In this document: positions 22,578 through 35,000 of the stretch, piece after piece
Layout of the letters: every line of letters begins with the position of its first letter
Numbering within the stretch: position 1 is the stretch's first letter
Assembly: GCA_003342815.1 (NCBI GenBank)
Contig: PTEX01000164.1
Coordinates: 721,748 to 785,747, forward strand
Direction of reading: 5' to 3'
Source of the DNA: Eudromia elegans
Taxonomy: Eukaryota; Chordata; Aves; Tinamiformes; Tinamidae
DNA: 64,000 nt
Translations under genes and position numbers: made by a program
Notes under the pieces: model-generated
Seen by the model: only the letters and a program-made list of their open reading frames with translations
Told to the model about the DNA's origin: nothing
The model's database searches: none

Positions 22578-25500
22578 GCTGTGCTGCAGAGAGCAGGCTT
22601 GGCTCCGGGGTGAGGTTAGGCATGGTAGGAGAGAACCCTTCTCACTCGCAGTGGGAAGTTAGGGCTTATGGAAACTCAAAGCTGGGCTCGGTTCCACACC
22701 GGAAATGTTCAGCTAGTCTCAGGCCAGAAAACTCCATGCCTTAATTTGGGAATATTAGTGTTTTGCCCCGTCGCAGCCTTCTTGCTGAGCTGCTACAGTA
22801 TCAGTAGGGTTTCTAACCCTCACATATCATGGAACAGTTCTGGGGCCTCTTTGCCAAATCCTTGCGCTCTTTGGGATGAAGTTTTAGAGGAGTGTTTGGC
22901 GCTCTGAAACCCGAACAAGAGCTGCAAGAGCAGGCTTCAAGGACAGCAAAGGTGCAGGCAGCCGAAAATTGCCCTCCTGGGCAGACGGAGCTTCCTCCCC
23001 CTGCTCCGTCTCCCCAGCGTGATGTGGTTGGGTGGGGAGGAAGCAGATTCAGCCTCTCTAGCTGGTAGGTTTTGATGGCTGCAGAAGAGGGGACGGAGCA
23101 GCAGCTCTGCCTTCTGCTCAGAAACCCACAGGGACCCTCGCGTAGCCCTTGCCTCTTGCTCAGGGCAGGCGGTGAAGGTGTGGTCTAGTGCTTTCTATTT
23201 AGGAAAGCAAACCCGTAAACACTCCTATTGCCAATATTCTGTTGTAAATGTTTCAGAAGAAAAATATTTCTTCTTTGAGATAGATATTGGCAGCAGCTGT
23301 AATGCATTTAACATTCCAGCAGTCTTCCAGTTTCGTTCAATGAACATAGCTGGGAATGTCAATAACCATCATGTGATGAGATTGTGTTCTGCCACTTATA
23401 GCCAGGATTACCTGCTTAACCTCTTTTTTATATATAAGCTGGTAGTTTTTTGTGTGCATGAAAAGGAGACGGTGGCTATTCAGTGTTACATACCTGTGTT
23501 CTTTGGGATGAAGTCTTGTTAGGCTTGAGTTAATATGTGCCCTCCATGAGATGAATGTTTGGGTGAGGCAGCTGCTGTTTTAAGAGGCAGAGCTGAGATG
23601 TCACTTGAATTTTTTTTCTTTAGTTGTCATCTCGATGCAAAATAAATTCTTAAGAAAAAAATGGTAGTTGCTTAACAGAAGAGTGGGAAGACTTGAGTGT
23701 CAGTGAGTTTCAGAAATAACCACCTAAAAGCCAGTGAAATTTACGTTATTTTTGAGAGTTAAAAGAATGGTGAGGACTTGAATATGATGGGAGTAAGTGT
23801 CAAGTTTTGACAGGAGAATGCCGACCACTTGTCACTGCAGAGGCTGCGGTTTGATTTTCAGTAATACTTATTTTGTGAGGTAATGGTAAAGCACCTGCTC
23901 ACAGGGTTATTACCTACCTATGCTTATGCCTAGTAACAGAGGTAACTTTTTTGCCAGTAAATGAGGACTTCGCCTTTTACTTCGGGCAGTCTAAAACAAT
24001 AGAGCTCCTGAAAAATATCGTTCAGTCTTCAGGTCAGTGTACGGTTCCATCCCTAGCAGGTAAAGCAGAGATAAGTGAACAGCAAGTATGCCTGGTAATG
24101 TATCATAAACACACAGGACTCAACAGTTATTCCCTTTCTAGCTTTTAGACTCCATGCGCTACCCCTGCTATCCATCTTTCCATTTTGGGAGGATCTCAGT
24201 TTCATTAAAAATATATTTTTTGTATAACTATATTAAAATCTATGTATGCACACACAATGGTATACATAAAGAATTTGACTCAAGGCCACTCACTAGAAAA
24301 GTCTTCATTGACTTAAGACCAAAATTTAACTAAGCTGTTGTGATTTCTTAAGTTTTTACAGGGATGATAATTACATATTAAATGCTTCCAAATTTCAGTG
24401 AGATTTGATTCAAATTCACGGGGCAGTAGACTGAACTCTTTAGATGAGTACTTCAGATGAGTGTGCTGAACTAGACCTGCAGCGCAGCTCGGCTCCCTGT
24501 GCTGCCCCCCTTGTGATCCTGATGACTTTGCTGGCCATAGTGAGTACCACTGAGCCTACTTTACTTTTTGGTTAACAAGACTTGCCCAGGAAGAATTTTT
24601 AAATGTTTTGACAGGTTACGTATCCTCTTTAAAGTTTCATGTTATTTTCCTTACTCTGTCTACAGCTTTCCTATCAGGTGGTACAGGAGAAAGGACAAGG
24701 GAGCTATCGTTGTTGATATGAGTATCATTTAGCTTAGAAAACAGAGAATTTCAGTCTTGATTTTGTGTGATAGTTTTCCACCTTGTTAAAGTCAGGTGAG
24801 TCATTTCCTGAACGAGGATGGGCAGTAAAAGGCACTCAAGGGTTATTCTGGTTTGAAGTGGGGAGGACTGCGACACAGCTTCTACAAATACGTGTTTGAA
24901 AGGCTTTAACCACAAATCAGGCTGTCTGCTAAAATACAAGCTTAAAGTTGCAGCTGGAAAGATTATTCTAGGAAACCAATCTGGAAAATGTTCAGCTGTT
25001 ACCAGCTTATGTTTGATCCTATATTCTATGTTTATGGCTCAAATATTCTTCCCAGTTCAGAGTACACCTAAAACAATTTAATGCTTTTGTTGGTGAACTG
25101 ATGTCATAAATTTTTATTAATTATATGGACTCTCTGGATATTTCCAGATCAAAAATACTTTCTAGAGTACTCCTGGTTTATATATAGATATTTATATTTG
25201 TAAACCCTGGCCCCGCATCCCCCAACAGAAATCAAGTTCACATGCTGCTACTAATTGTCATCTTGTAGACTTGGTAGTGTCAGCCCTTGGGGAAAAAATA
25301 ATATATGGCCTTAGCAAATGTCATAATATTTGGAAATCATAAGGTAGCAATGTAAAAGTACAAGCGTGATTTTGGCTAAAACTGGTGGATAAAGGGATGT
25401 CCTGATTCGGAAGGTTGGCGATCCAGCACAAGAAGGTAGCCAAGTGTAGAGCTCGGATCCGAATCTCTGAACTTCAGCCTGTGTGTGGTGAGGAGGAGGT

Positions 25501-26259
25501 TCGTGCCTGCCCTGTGCCAGTGAGGCTTCCTCTTCCACTGCAGTTTCAAGCTGATGCCATGTGGACCTTGAAACCTGTCTGACCCTCACAGCCTATTCTC
25601 CCAGTTGGGGACCGCGTCCTTCCAGAATAAGCAGCTGCTGCCAAACCTCAGTATCTGCCTGACGTGTAGGAGACCATCAGATCTGTAGTTCACCTCCGTT
25701 TGAAAGAGTGTTTGGGGTTTTTTTTTTTAATGCATTCTCTCTGAACCTTGGTACTGTTGAATTTGATGGACTCCTTTATCTTGACTGTGAAAAGGACTCT
25801 CCTAGAGACTTAATTATCCAGGTTTAATAGATACTGAGAAGTTAATAATAAACTCAAATATGTTGCTTAGCCAGATGTCGTGCTGATTATGTTAACACCA
25901 CACTGAAATCCGCTCTGATTTGAGCGCAGAGGGCTGGTTTTACCGTCCCCCTTCACCATGCGGCTTGGTTTCTGCGGTGCTTCCTGCCCTTGCCGCACGC
26001 AGCAGTGCCTGAGGTCGCCTGCGGGAGATGCCCTGGACCCCCGGACCAGCTGCAAGGTGAGACTGCGCCCCAGAGCATCCCTGTGGTACGGGGCGCCGGG
26101 CTCCCCACGCCAGCCGGGAGAATCCCCTCTAATGGAGGTTAATCGCCCCTGGACTTCTTGTAGCGGAGAGGGCAGTTTCTGTCCCTTCCATCCCCTGAAG
26201 TGCAATACAAAGGCCAGTCCCCACCCATCGCGAAGGCAGCATTCCTTCTGATCTACCTT

Positions 26260-26266
26260 TATAAAA
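26260..26266 (+). promoter_or_regulatory. GPR15LG: TATA box of GPR15LG
   Basis: TATAAAA lies in the context ctttataaaaacg, 76 nt upstream of the ATG. Transcription would start near 26290, giving a 5'UTR of about 50 nt with no intervening ATG. A focused TATA promoter suits an inducible, tissue-restricted secreted peptide, in contrast to the CpG-island promoter of GHITM. Confidence 0.7.
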
Positions 26267-26341
26267 ACGAAGGCTGTGCTGGAGGCAGAGCAGAACGCTG
26301 CTCTCCGTCTCCCTAGACCAGCCTCCTGGCTCGCTGGAAGG

Positions 26342-26411
26342 ATGAAGCTGCTGGCACTCTGGGGCTTCTTGCTTGTCCTGCTGCTGTGCTTCAGTGCCCT
26401 TCCAGGGGAAG
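26342..26411 (+). CDS. GPR15LG: GPR15LG exon 1 (signal peptide)
   Basis: It runs from ATG (ggaaggATGa, purine at -3) to the donor GAAG|GTACAG. The 23 codons plus one base encode the whole hydrophobic signal sequence and a PGEG cleavage region. A one-exon signal peptide followed by small basic exons matches the mammalian gene structure. Confidence 0.9.
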
Positions 26412-29400
26412 GTACAGTACGTTCTAACACAGCCGCCGTGATGCTTTTCCTCTTCTTTCCTCTTGTGATAGAAAAATGCTTATTCCTTCCTTGTGTGCTG
26501 ATCTAATTCTAGAGCACAAAACAGAGCTTGGCGGGAGAGATGGAAGGGCAAAATGAAATCTAAAGCTGTTGAAGGTGGCTGTGTGTTAATGCTTGTCTGG
26601 CTTCCACAGCAGTGTTTCGTCTGCCTTGCAGAGGTTTCTGCTACTACCTGTTGCATGTAGTTCAGCATGATTAATTTCCCTTCAGTTGATCTCTCCCCTG
26701 AAAAGAAACTGTGCTGGTTTTTGTTAGATATCATCTGACAATATAATAGCCTGGCTGATCAGGAAATACATTCATGGACTAAGTTGATAGCTTTGTACTC
26801 CCTTGTTCCACAAGGATCAGCCGGATACCCTGAACTGGAGCAAAGGAGAAATCCTTCCCTCAAGGGGGTGTGGGAAGAGCTCTTCTGACTGTCAGAAAAG
26901 CTGGGGTTTGTTCTCTCCCACCTGCACCCAATACTACATGTTTTAATTAGCGCATTGCTTGGTGCTGCTCAATATTTCGCAGTATTTCAAAGAGCAGAGC
27001 GTCACAAAGCAATTTAAATCTTAAAAAGGGGACTCTGTCTCTTTAGTATAGCACATCTGAAAGTGTCCTCCTGGATTTGCAGCGAGGCAGGATTTTTAAT
27101 CTGAAAGGCTTTTTAATTTCTTTAGCTATCTGTTCAGCTCTTTAATGTTTGGTGTTGTAAATCTCAGTATGACTATTCCCTGTTTAGCTTTTACACAGAT
27201 GTACAGAATGAATGAGATAAGGAAAGACAAGGTAAATGTCCAAAGGTTGAGGCAGCACAGACTTGGTGCTTCATATTTGCTAGAAACCTCGTAGGAATTA
27301 TTTTAAGTTACGTGTCCCGTGAGGAGAAACACGTGGAAACTCTATTTCAGCCTGGTCAGACAAGCAGCCCAGGCTTTGATCTTCCTGCCTGTGGGCGCTA
27401 TTGACTCAAGCGGTGGTGAGGATGAAGGAGCACTAGGGAACACCCATGTTCATGCACCTGAAGTATTTCTGCCCCTTTCCATGTTTGACTGGGGCTTCCC
27501 ATGAGCAGGATCTCTACCCGAGTCTGTAGGAACATAGGAGGTAAGACAAGAGAAACGTACCTGATGATAAAAGCCCATTAAAACATGCAGGTTCCTGCAT
27601 TCTTGTCCGTGTGCAAAGTCTCACTCAGGCCTAGTAGGAAGCAGTCATCTATTCCACATCCTGTGCATGTGGTTGCACACTCTGTTTTTATACTTTTATT
27701 AAGTAGCCAATTAAAACCAGTGCCAAGTCTGTTTATTGGGTTACTGTTTATTGGATTAAGGCGACTGACCATGTTCTCTGTCAATATGTGACACTTCTAT
27801 GGGTGAAAATCCCTGTAGTATGTCTAATGTACTGTATACTGCAGCACTAATGGCGGGGACAAGTCCTTCTTGCCCCCTTTCTAGGGCTAAGGCTGTATGC
27901 ACAGGTAAAAAACCAGTCACAATGATCCTTTGTTCTGCAGAACTCCCTTGAAGGGTTTCAAATGTGGAGTAATAGCCAAAATGCCCGAGGATTCCAGCCT
28001 GCTTGGTGAATGCACACGCATAACTATGCTCTGTCTCCATTGGTAATGCGTTATTTTTGTTCTCCTTAGGTCGGAAGGTTAAAAAAATCTGCTGCGCAAA
28101 ACTACCCAAACTCAACAAGAAATTGCAGAAAGGTAACGTCCATGTTCTTGATTGATCTATAATGATAACAATTTGATGTTACTTAGGTTTTTTCATCTCT
28201 AAACTTGACAATTTCTCACATTGGTGAGAATTACTTTCGCTCTGCCACAGAAATAACTTTCTTTTATCAATTGTCTGATGTATCAGGGTTTGGATGAGGA
28301 AGAGATGAGAGTAAGGAAACTGTTTAATGCTCACAGTGTGAAACAATTGGAGAAGGCAGATAGTCTAATGAAAACATACTGTTCCTATCAGTTCCTGCGC
28401 TGTGGAAGGTATTGCTTCTGTCCTGAGGGCAGGAAGAATAATATAATACCGTGGTTCTTGTTGAAAAGAATAAAGAGAACCTGTAAAAGCAAAGAGCTTT
28501 TTGATGGATTTCTCTGCTCCCTTATCCCAGAATCTATTTGTGATTGTGTCCATCTCCATGTTTTATGAGAGACCAAGCAAAGTGTGATTCTGTAAATTCA
28601 AAAGGAAGAAGACTAAATGTTGTTCTGGGCTCAAGAACCGCCTGCTTAGGACAGGCTAAGGGCCACACAAATAAGAGCACACTTGCATTCAAGTACTTCA
28701 AGGCAATATTTACTCAGTGTTCCCTGGCTTGAGAGAGTGGAAGGCAGGGGCTGCCCTGTAGTCTTTCAAGACCACTTCAATGGCAAATGTAGAAAAATAT
28801 CAATCATTAAAGTGTGGACAAGCATTTTGGTTTCCGAGACCTCTCTTTTGGTGGGAACCTCAGGTGGTGGGTTTATACTTTTGTAAAACCTCGGTCATAG
28901 GTCACTTTTTTCCCTTCTTCCCTAGTTGACTGGTGCCTCCCTGAGAGCTGGGATGTGATGCAAATACTTCCAGCTCCAAACTCAGTCTTCGCTCTTCGTG
29001 CACCTTGTTGTTTACGTTAAACCCACATACCTGTACGAGCCTGCAGACATCCCCACTTGCTTGGCCCTGTAGAAAGCGGAAGCCAGGAATTGAGCAAGTC
29101 AGCTGGGACGCAGCTTGCTGTGCAGAACAGCAGTAGAGCAGCTAGAGCTACTAGCCCAGCAAAAGAAATATTTCCTGAAGAAAATCACACACGTTTGTAA
29201 GCAGCTATTGAACTCTTGTCACCACATCAGTGCTTCCACTGAGCAGTTGACAGTTTCTTCTCTTAGTGGTAGTGTTGATTCTATATGTCTTTACCAAGAT
29301 GATTCCACGTCTGCAGTATGTCTGAAAACTCCAATTGCTTCTCTCTGTGTGTTCATAGTTTCCCTGGCTTCAGTGGGAGCCCTAAGGAGTAAGTCTAAGA

Positions 29401-31140
29401 AATTCTAATATTTAGATACCATTAAATATTGCAGTGGCATTTATATGTGGATACCATATATATTTTGCAGAGTAGTAATACTTTAAAATTTTGGAAGCTG
29501 CTAATATAATGAGTTGGTATCTTTTAGTAAACCTTAAAAATATGCTTGGAAATAATTTATATCTCATTGATTTATTTCCCCCCTTTCTGTCCTTTAATCA
29601 TAAAACTTAACAGCTGAAATTTCACTAGAAGTTTCAAAATTAAAATACCTTTAGCTCTATATTCCTTTTTGCATGTGCCTAACTCAGGTGAAATCCACAT
29701 GTTTCTTTACAGAAGAAACCCTTAGCTGGAGGCTGTGATCACTGCATTGTGGCCTCCCAGTGCTTCTCTCTGGATCATGGGCTTGGTTTCACAAAAGACA
29801 ATGTCAAGGGCAGTGGGCACTCCATAGGATTATGCCTGTGGTCGCAGGTATATAGTTTTGTCCTCTTTATTTGGAGACAAAATTGAGGGCTTGTTCAACT
29901 ATAAGTTATGTCTTAAAGCAAGAGCAGTTTGTTTTCAACATGTTAAAACCTGCAAATTTGCCACAAAGAGCGCTAAGAGGGAATCCAAAATGCTTCCTCT
30001 GCTGCAGTAATGACTGCTGGTCTCAGTGCCCTCTTGGACTGTTTCCTGATGGCCTGTGAGCACCTGGCCTGCCTCCTGTAGCTGTCCCTTGTCTCCAGCT
30101 GTAGCCAGGTCCCCTCTCAACTGGGTAGTGCCTTTTTCTGCTTCTGTACAGTGCTGAGTGGTCTGTGGCATGTGGTCTCCTCAGCTGCAGATCAGCCATG
30201 GAAATGCTTGATCTGAATCTGTCCGATTACTACTGAAACACACTTAAAAAAAATCCCAAAGTTAAGCATAGCCGTGTTTTGTTCCGTATTTGTTTCTGGG
30301 CGGGAGCTGAACAACATGGGCTTGTGTTTGCACTGTTGCTAGAATGCTGGGTGATGCTTATCTTGATGCTGGAAGGAGTGTTATTGCTTCCCACGCTCTG
30401 CAGGCGGGCACAGTGCTCAAGTGCTGCACTGCTCCTCCCGCTAGACCTGTGTGGAAGGGCTTGTAAAGCTGCTTAAGGGGTAGCTCGGTGTGGCTCAGAG
30501 AGGGATAATCCAACTGCGCTGGCTACTGCTTTGGCAACAAAACCCCCTTTTCCCTCAGACTTAGGTCTTTCTCCAAAGCAAAACCAATCACCGCCCTAGA
30601 GAGCAAATGTTTGGTGCGAGTGTCAGCCCGTGGTCTCTTTGCAGGAAAGCTGGTGAGTGTGGTGATAGGAAGAGGGAGGATGATATGTACTATAATGCAG
30701 CTAGCTGTGTAAAGCCTTGACTGTAAAACTTGAGCTTTGGAGAGTGCAGTTCTGCTGCTTGATCCGTGCAGACCCTGGCCTGCCTGGACCCTGCCAACAG
30801 CAGCAGCAAGCACGGTGATCCCTTGAGCAACTGTGTGCCCTCCGCACAGCAGGGAAAGCTGCTGGGCTTGAATCATCTCCAGCGTCTAATGAAGAGAAGA
30901 TCACCTCATCCCCTTTGGTTTCATCTCGCCAACACCTAAGCCTGCCCATGCAAAGAAATGACCATATATTGACATTTTGTGCCATTCTAAGCACTCCTCG
31001 TTAAACTTTTCTCTTCTTTCCATCCTTGTTTTCCAGGTGTGAATCCCAAAATGACTTTGGTGCAAAAGAGGAAATATTGCAAGCCTTGTCCTCAGGGAGC
31101 CCCTCCAGTGATTTCTGGACCTCTTCCGCGACTGAAATGA
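26342..31140 (+). CDS. GPR15LG: GPR15LG (C10orf99): secreted cationic GPR15 ligand / antimicrobial peptide, 3 exons, complete
   Basis: The joined exons 26342-26411, 28070-28132 and 31037-31140 give 237 nt, or 78 residues plus TGA. Human is about 81 residues. Residues 1-22 form a signal peptide (MKLLALWGFLLVLLLCFSAL). The mature part is short and very basic (RKVKK start, many Lys). It has four cysteines, Cys31-Cys32, Cys59 and Cys62, in a CC...CxxC layout with the conserved CKPC motif, as in mammalian GPR15LG. The tail ends VISGPLPRLK, resembling the mammalian receptor-activating end VVPGALPQV (recalled). The loop between CC and CxxC is 26 residues against about 18 in human. Its position between GHITM and CDHR1 on the same strand confirms orthology. 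In mammals it is made by gut and skin epithelium, attracts T cells through GPR15 and kills bacteria; that role here is inferred. Confidence 0.9.
28070..28132 (+). CDS. GPR15LG: GPR15LG exon 2
   Basis: The acceptor is tccttag|GT and the donor AAAG|GTAACG. The 63 nt, phase 1 at both ends, encode GRKVKKICCAKLPKLNKKLQ and K. It carries the first cysteine pair and much of the positive charge. Confidence 0.88.
31037..31140 (+). CDS. GPR15LG: GPR15LG exon 3 (stop TGA)
   Basis: The acceptor is ttttccag|GT. It encodes GVNPKMTLVQKRKYCKPCPQ, then GAPPVISGPLPRLK, with TGA at 31138-31140. The CxxC motif and the proline-rich receptor-binding tail are here. This is the exon most similar to the mammalian gene. 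Confidence 0.92.
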
Positions 31141-31519
31141 GCAGACTCAGAGCCGGGTGAAGGGCATCAGCTGCCTACGTGTTTCACAGTGCTGTGCTTT
31201 ACTTGGTTGAGGGTTCTCCTTTCACAGACTGGGCACGAGTATATATTGTTTTGTTCAGGAAAAGCTTCAGCTGGTGTACTATTGACTCTTCTCCTCAGGT
31301 TCCCCCATCTTGTTGACCTCAGCCCTGGCAGGTAAAGGGCTAGGCAAAGCTGTTGCTGCCCCTGGACCAGCGTCTCTTGCACATCCTTCACTTGCTTGCT
31401 TGGGTGTTTTCGTCCTCAAACAAGGGAGAGAAGAGGTAGCTGAAGAGCTTTCCTCAGCATATCTCTGTTCTGCGCCTGCAGATTGCTCTAAGGTTGGAAA
31501 GGACTGACGTTAGTGTTCT

Positions 31520-31550
31520 ACATATAAGTATATACAGTATATATGTATAT
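31520..31550. repeat. TA-rich alternating tract
   Basis: This is a stretch of mixed TA/TG alternation (catataagtatatacagtat and on) that is largely self-complementary. It is a low-complexity element inside the probable GPR15LG 3'UTR. Confidence 0.75.
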
Positions 31551-31996
31551 CTAGCCTTTTTAATATATATTTACCCTTTTTAATGATTTTATATTAACAA
31601 AAGGATTTTAGCTGTGGCTAGCAGCATGGTGCGCTTGTTCCCAAATCCTTTACTCTCAGCACTTGGAATCCCCTTGGAAATGGATTTTTAGGAAGTGGGA
31701 AGCAGCTCATGCTTTAGAGAAAGAGCTGAAAAATTGGGTCAGCAAGTAGCTAACTGCAGTGGTGGAGGGCCAGATGCAAGTATTTTTGTGATTTTTTTAT
31801 TTTATTTTATTTTTCAGTATCTGCCCTGCAGTTTGAATCAAGCCTGGAAAGTAAACGTGCTTGTTCTTCTCAGAAGAACATTACCAGGTGGTTATTCAAA
31901 AGGGTTCTGAGAAGGGTTTTTAGATTCAATACTTTGTCATCCTGAAGCCAGGGGCAGCTGTTCTAAGGCTCCTAAATTATCGTGGTATCACCTCAG

Positions 31997-32002
31997 AATA
32001 AA
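31997..32002 (+). terminator. GPR15LG: Candidate polyadenylation signal for GPR15LG
   Basis: It is the first canonical AATAAA (cagaataaacaaa) downstream of the GPR15LG stop codon, about 860 nt away. It is assigned on position and hexamer only. Confidence 0.5.
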
Positions 32003-35000
32003 CAAAACTGAAGCTAAGGCCTGAAATAGGTGCTAGGACTGATACCTACAGCCTGAGTAAGAGCAACAGAAGTTCCTGCTAACGTCATAAGCAGTCACAT
32101 TTGTCTCCTGCCCTTTCCTCTGTGCGTACGTGGGGTGAGTTCCTTAAACAGATTTGCTCGCATGCCTCTAAGCCTGGCTTTCCTTGTGGGGAAAGCTCTT
32201 GGTGCATTCAGAGTATTGCCGTGTCCATAAGAGAAGTGCCTGTGTGATAGCAGCGGTCTCTGTGTCCATCAATAATCTGAGGAAGTTAAATGTGGAAAGC
32301 CAGGTGCTCATTATAACCCTTACGGGGAAATGCAACTCCCAGGACTAAAGTTAATGGGCATTTATGTGTGGCTATGCTTTTTTTTATTAAAGGTGTTTCT
32401 ATTTTAGTGAGCAATTGCACCACTTTTCTGGATCTATTATTCCCTTGTTACTATTTCTGTTGCTTTGGAGATTAGATCTGTCCATCAGTTTCCGAATTTT
32501 GAAGAGCTGTCTCTGCACAGCATTTTTCTATCAAAGAAAAAGGAGCTGCAAACCCTTGTAAGATTTGAGTCAGGAGGTTAGTGAGAGCTGTGTCTGAATA
32601 TTCTGCTGAGGATCCTTGGGCAAACACATTTATTTCTGCTTTGTCTCTATGTAGTCACAGAAGGAATTTATAGTATAAAAATGACAAGAAAATCCCAAAT
32701 GACAGGAAGATGTAGAATATATTTATTTATAGCAAATGGATTTGGAGCAGGATTTTACTTTATAAGATATGGCCATGTGTGTTTACAGATTTGTATAAAG
32801 AATTGCTAACAGATATTTCTAACTTCTCTAATGTGAACTTAACATTTGTTTCACATCTGAAAAACAATATATGATTCTGTTCCTACCCCACAAACACCAG
32901 TTTCTTTGGGCAAAATATTTTTGGGGGGTGGTTTATGCTATTGCTGAGAGAGAACATCAGTAATACTACAGAAATGCTCTGGGCATTTTGGGGTCTCAAG
33001 GTTATCATCTGATGCACTTGTGTTTTTATTTACCTATTTACCCAGACATAAGGCAAAACAACATAAGGTAAAAGGGCTATTCACATTAAAAGTCTGCTCG
33101 TGTGATGCTGTACTTCTGACTGGACAAGCTAAAGCAGGAATTATCAAGCCATTTTAGCATGGATGTGGTTGCTGCTGAAGCAGGCTTGTGTCTGGCCTCA
33201 AAGCCTGGAGCTCCTGTGTCAGCATGTGAAGGTAGTTTCTCAACCAAATTTGCCTGTTGCTTCCTCAGGCATTTTCCCCATGTGGTAGAACAGTGCTACA
33301 GTCTGATTGTGGTTTCACTTGTTCTTCCTTTTGCTTTCATTTCACTTCCATGCATATGTCTGGCACTATCTGAGGAGAAAATATATTTACTCTGTGGCTT
33401 TTCCAAGAACAAAGCTGTATGTTCATATAAAGAAGTAAATCAAGCTTGTCCGAGCTGACAGATGAGTTTGTCTGTATTTGGTGGTGGTGTGTACATGAGA
33501 ATTGCACAGCTTTCAACTTCTAATAAAGATATTTTGGAAGCATCGCTGTGCCTACCAGCATAGATGATGGATCCTGATCTGCCTTTCTCAACTGAGCTAC
33601 GTGACTCTCCTTCCACTCGCTGGTCCCACAGTAATCTGTCTGATCCGGCCTGATGACACAGACTTGTCAGGAGCACATGAAGAGCAGCCCCTGGGCAGGG
33701 CTTTTGGGGGACAGGTATTTTTGAGACTTCATTTTTTTGAAGTCTGTCTTCGAAATAACTCTCCACTCTTTTATACAAAATGAGCCCAATTATCTTATCT
33801 GTTCAACCTTTGCTTAGCATACAGCTGATGTTTATGGGCTCTTTCTAATTGAAGAATGTGAGATTTTTCTCTGGAGAGTTTCTGCCAAGCCCAAGTGTGG
33901 ACTTGATGATCATCTTCTGTGACTACATTAGTTCAGGAAAACAATTGCATCTCAAAGAAGACTCGTTCATGTGAAACAAAAGCCTAGGGCTGGCCCTTCC
34001 TGTTGTCGTATTGTCTTGTGAAAGTGCTCTTACAGGATAGCTGTTGCTCTCCAAGCTCCTTGAGACTTAAGTGGTTGTTGGATCAAGTTTGGAGACCTCT
34101 TGTCAATACTATCCCATCTGTTGCTATTGTGAACTGCCACTTCACAGGAAAGTATTGCCAGATGGTGAATGCAGATGAGATTTCCTATCCGTGCTTGCTT
34201 GGAGCTTATTCCAAGAAGAATTTGTTCAAAGCTTAGCAAACACTTTCTCTCCTCCCTTGCAGGTAAGGTGAAAATCCTACTGGGGTCAGTCTTTTGCCTT
34301 GAAGCTCCCAGTTCTTCCTTTTAGATCTGAGCAGTTGTCTCCACTCCACCCCGTTCATCTGCCAAATTCCATTGTTTAAGTCCTCGTGAAAAGTAGACAG
34401 AGCTGTACCCAAGAAAGAGTATTAATGCTAATCCCCATATCATTGGTTCTTGGTGGCCATTCACTTATACGTGAGCAGGCCTTGCTTGATTGACCAGTTA
34501 TGCTGGCTTTGAAAATACTGGAGTCGTCTCATCACTTTGGCCTATGATCCTGGGACCGGGCTCTGCGCGCAGAAGGAGCAACTTGGGCGTCTTCAGTGCG
34601 CAGGGTTTTGGTCAGTTCATCATCCTTTATGTCAGCCTGTATCTGCTTCAGAGCTGCTGCCTGGGAATATTGTCAAGTGTGTGTATGTGTGTTGTGGGGG
34701 AGTTAGTTCCACGTTTTCAGTCTGATGCTTCTTCCATGAGGAAAGGGGTAAGGACAGGACTTTGCTGTAGGATAAGCACTTTACTCTCATAACGCTTTGT
34801 GCACAGTGTCTGAAAGCATAATTGGAGAAAGCAGGTCACTCCATGTCTGAGATGCTAAACTGAACATGGTTTGTCCATCTTTTGCTGTTTGACACACTTG
34901 AAAATCTCTGTGAGGACAAGAAAAAAAGCCCAGTTTCTCTCAGACTGGAGTTGTTCTTGACATGTTAGTTCAAGAGCTGGTTATCCTCAGCTGATGGTAC

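Larger units (their letters stand above)
16495..26240. other. Intergenic region between GHITM and GPR15LG
   Basis: Nearly 10 kb without a supportable coding exon. The open frames on both strands are short and match no family I recognise. It holds the minisatellite at 20837-21027 and one ambiguous base (N at 22577) in a GC-rich patch around 22.4-22.6 kb. A GC-rich stretch at about 25.87-26.15 kb leads into the GPR15LG promoter. Untranslated transcripts or enhancers cannot be excluded. Confidence 0.6.
31141..32020 (+). other. GPR15LG: Probable GPR15LG 3'UTR
   Basis: This is non-coding DNA after the stop, ending at the first canonical AATAAA found downstream. It includes a TA-rich alternating stretch (31520-31550). 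The end is approximate, and weaker hexamers such as AATATA near 31561 could be used earlier. Confidence 0.5.

Noticed and set aside
25867..26430. 187-residue minus-strand frame over the GPR15LG promoter and exon 1
   Set aside because: It is antisense to exon 1 and lies in GC-rich DNA, with no recognisable domain.
27578..28118. Two adjacent minus-strand frames upstream of GPR15LG exon 2, considered as a retroelement pol remnant
   Set aside because: No reverse transcriptase, protease or integrase motif could be found, and there were no flanking long terminal repeats.
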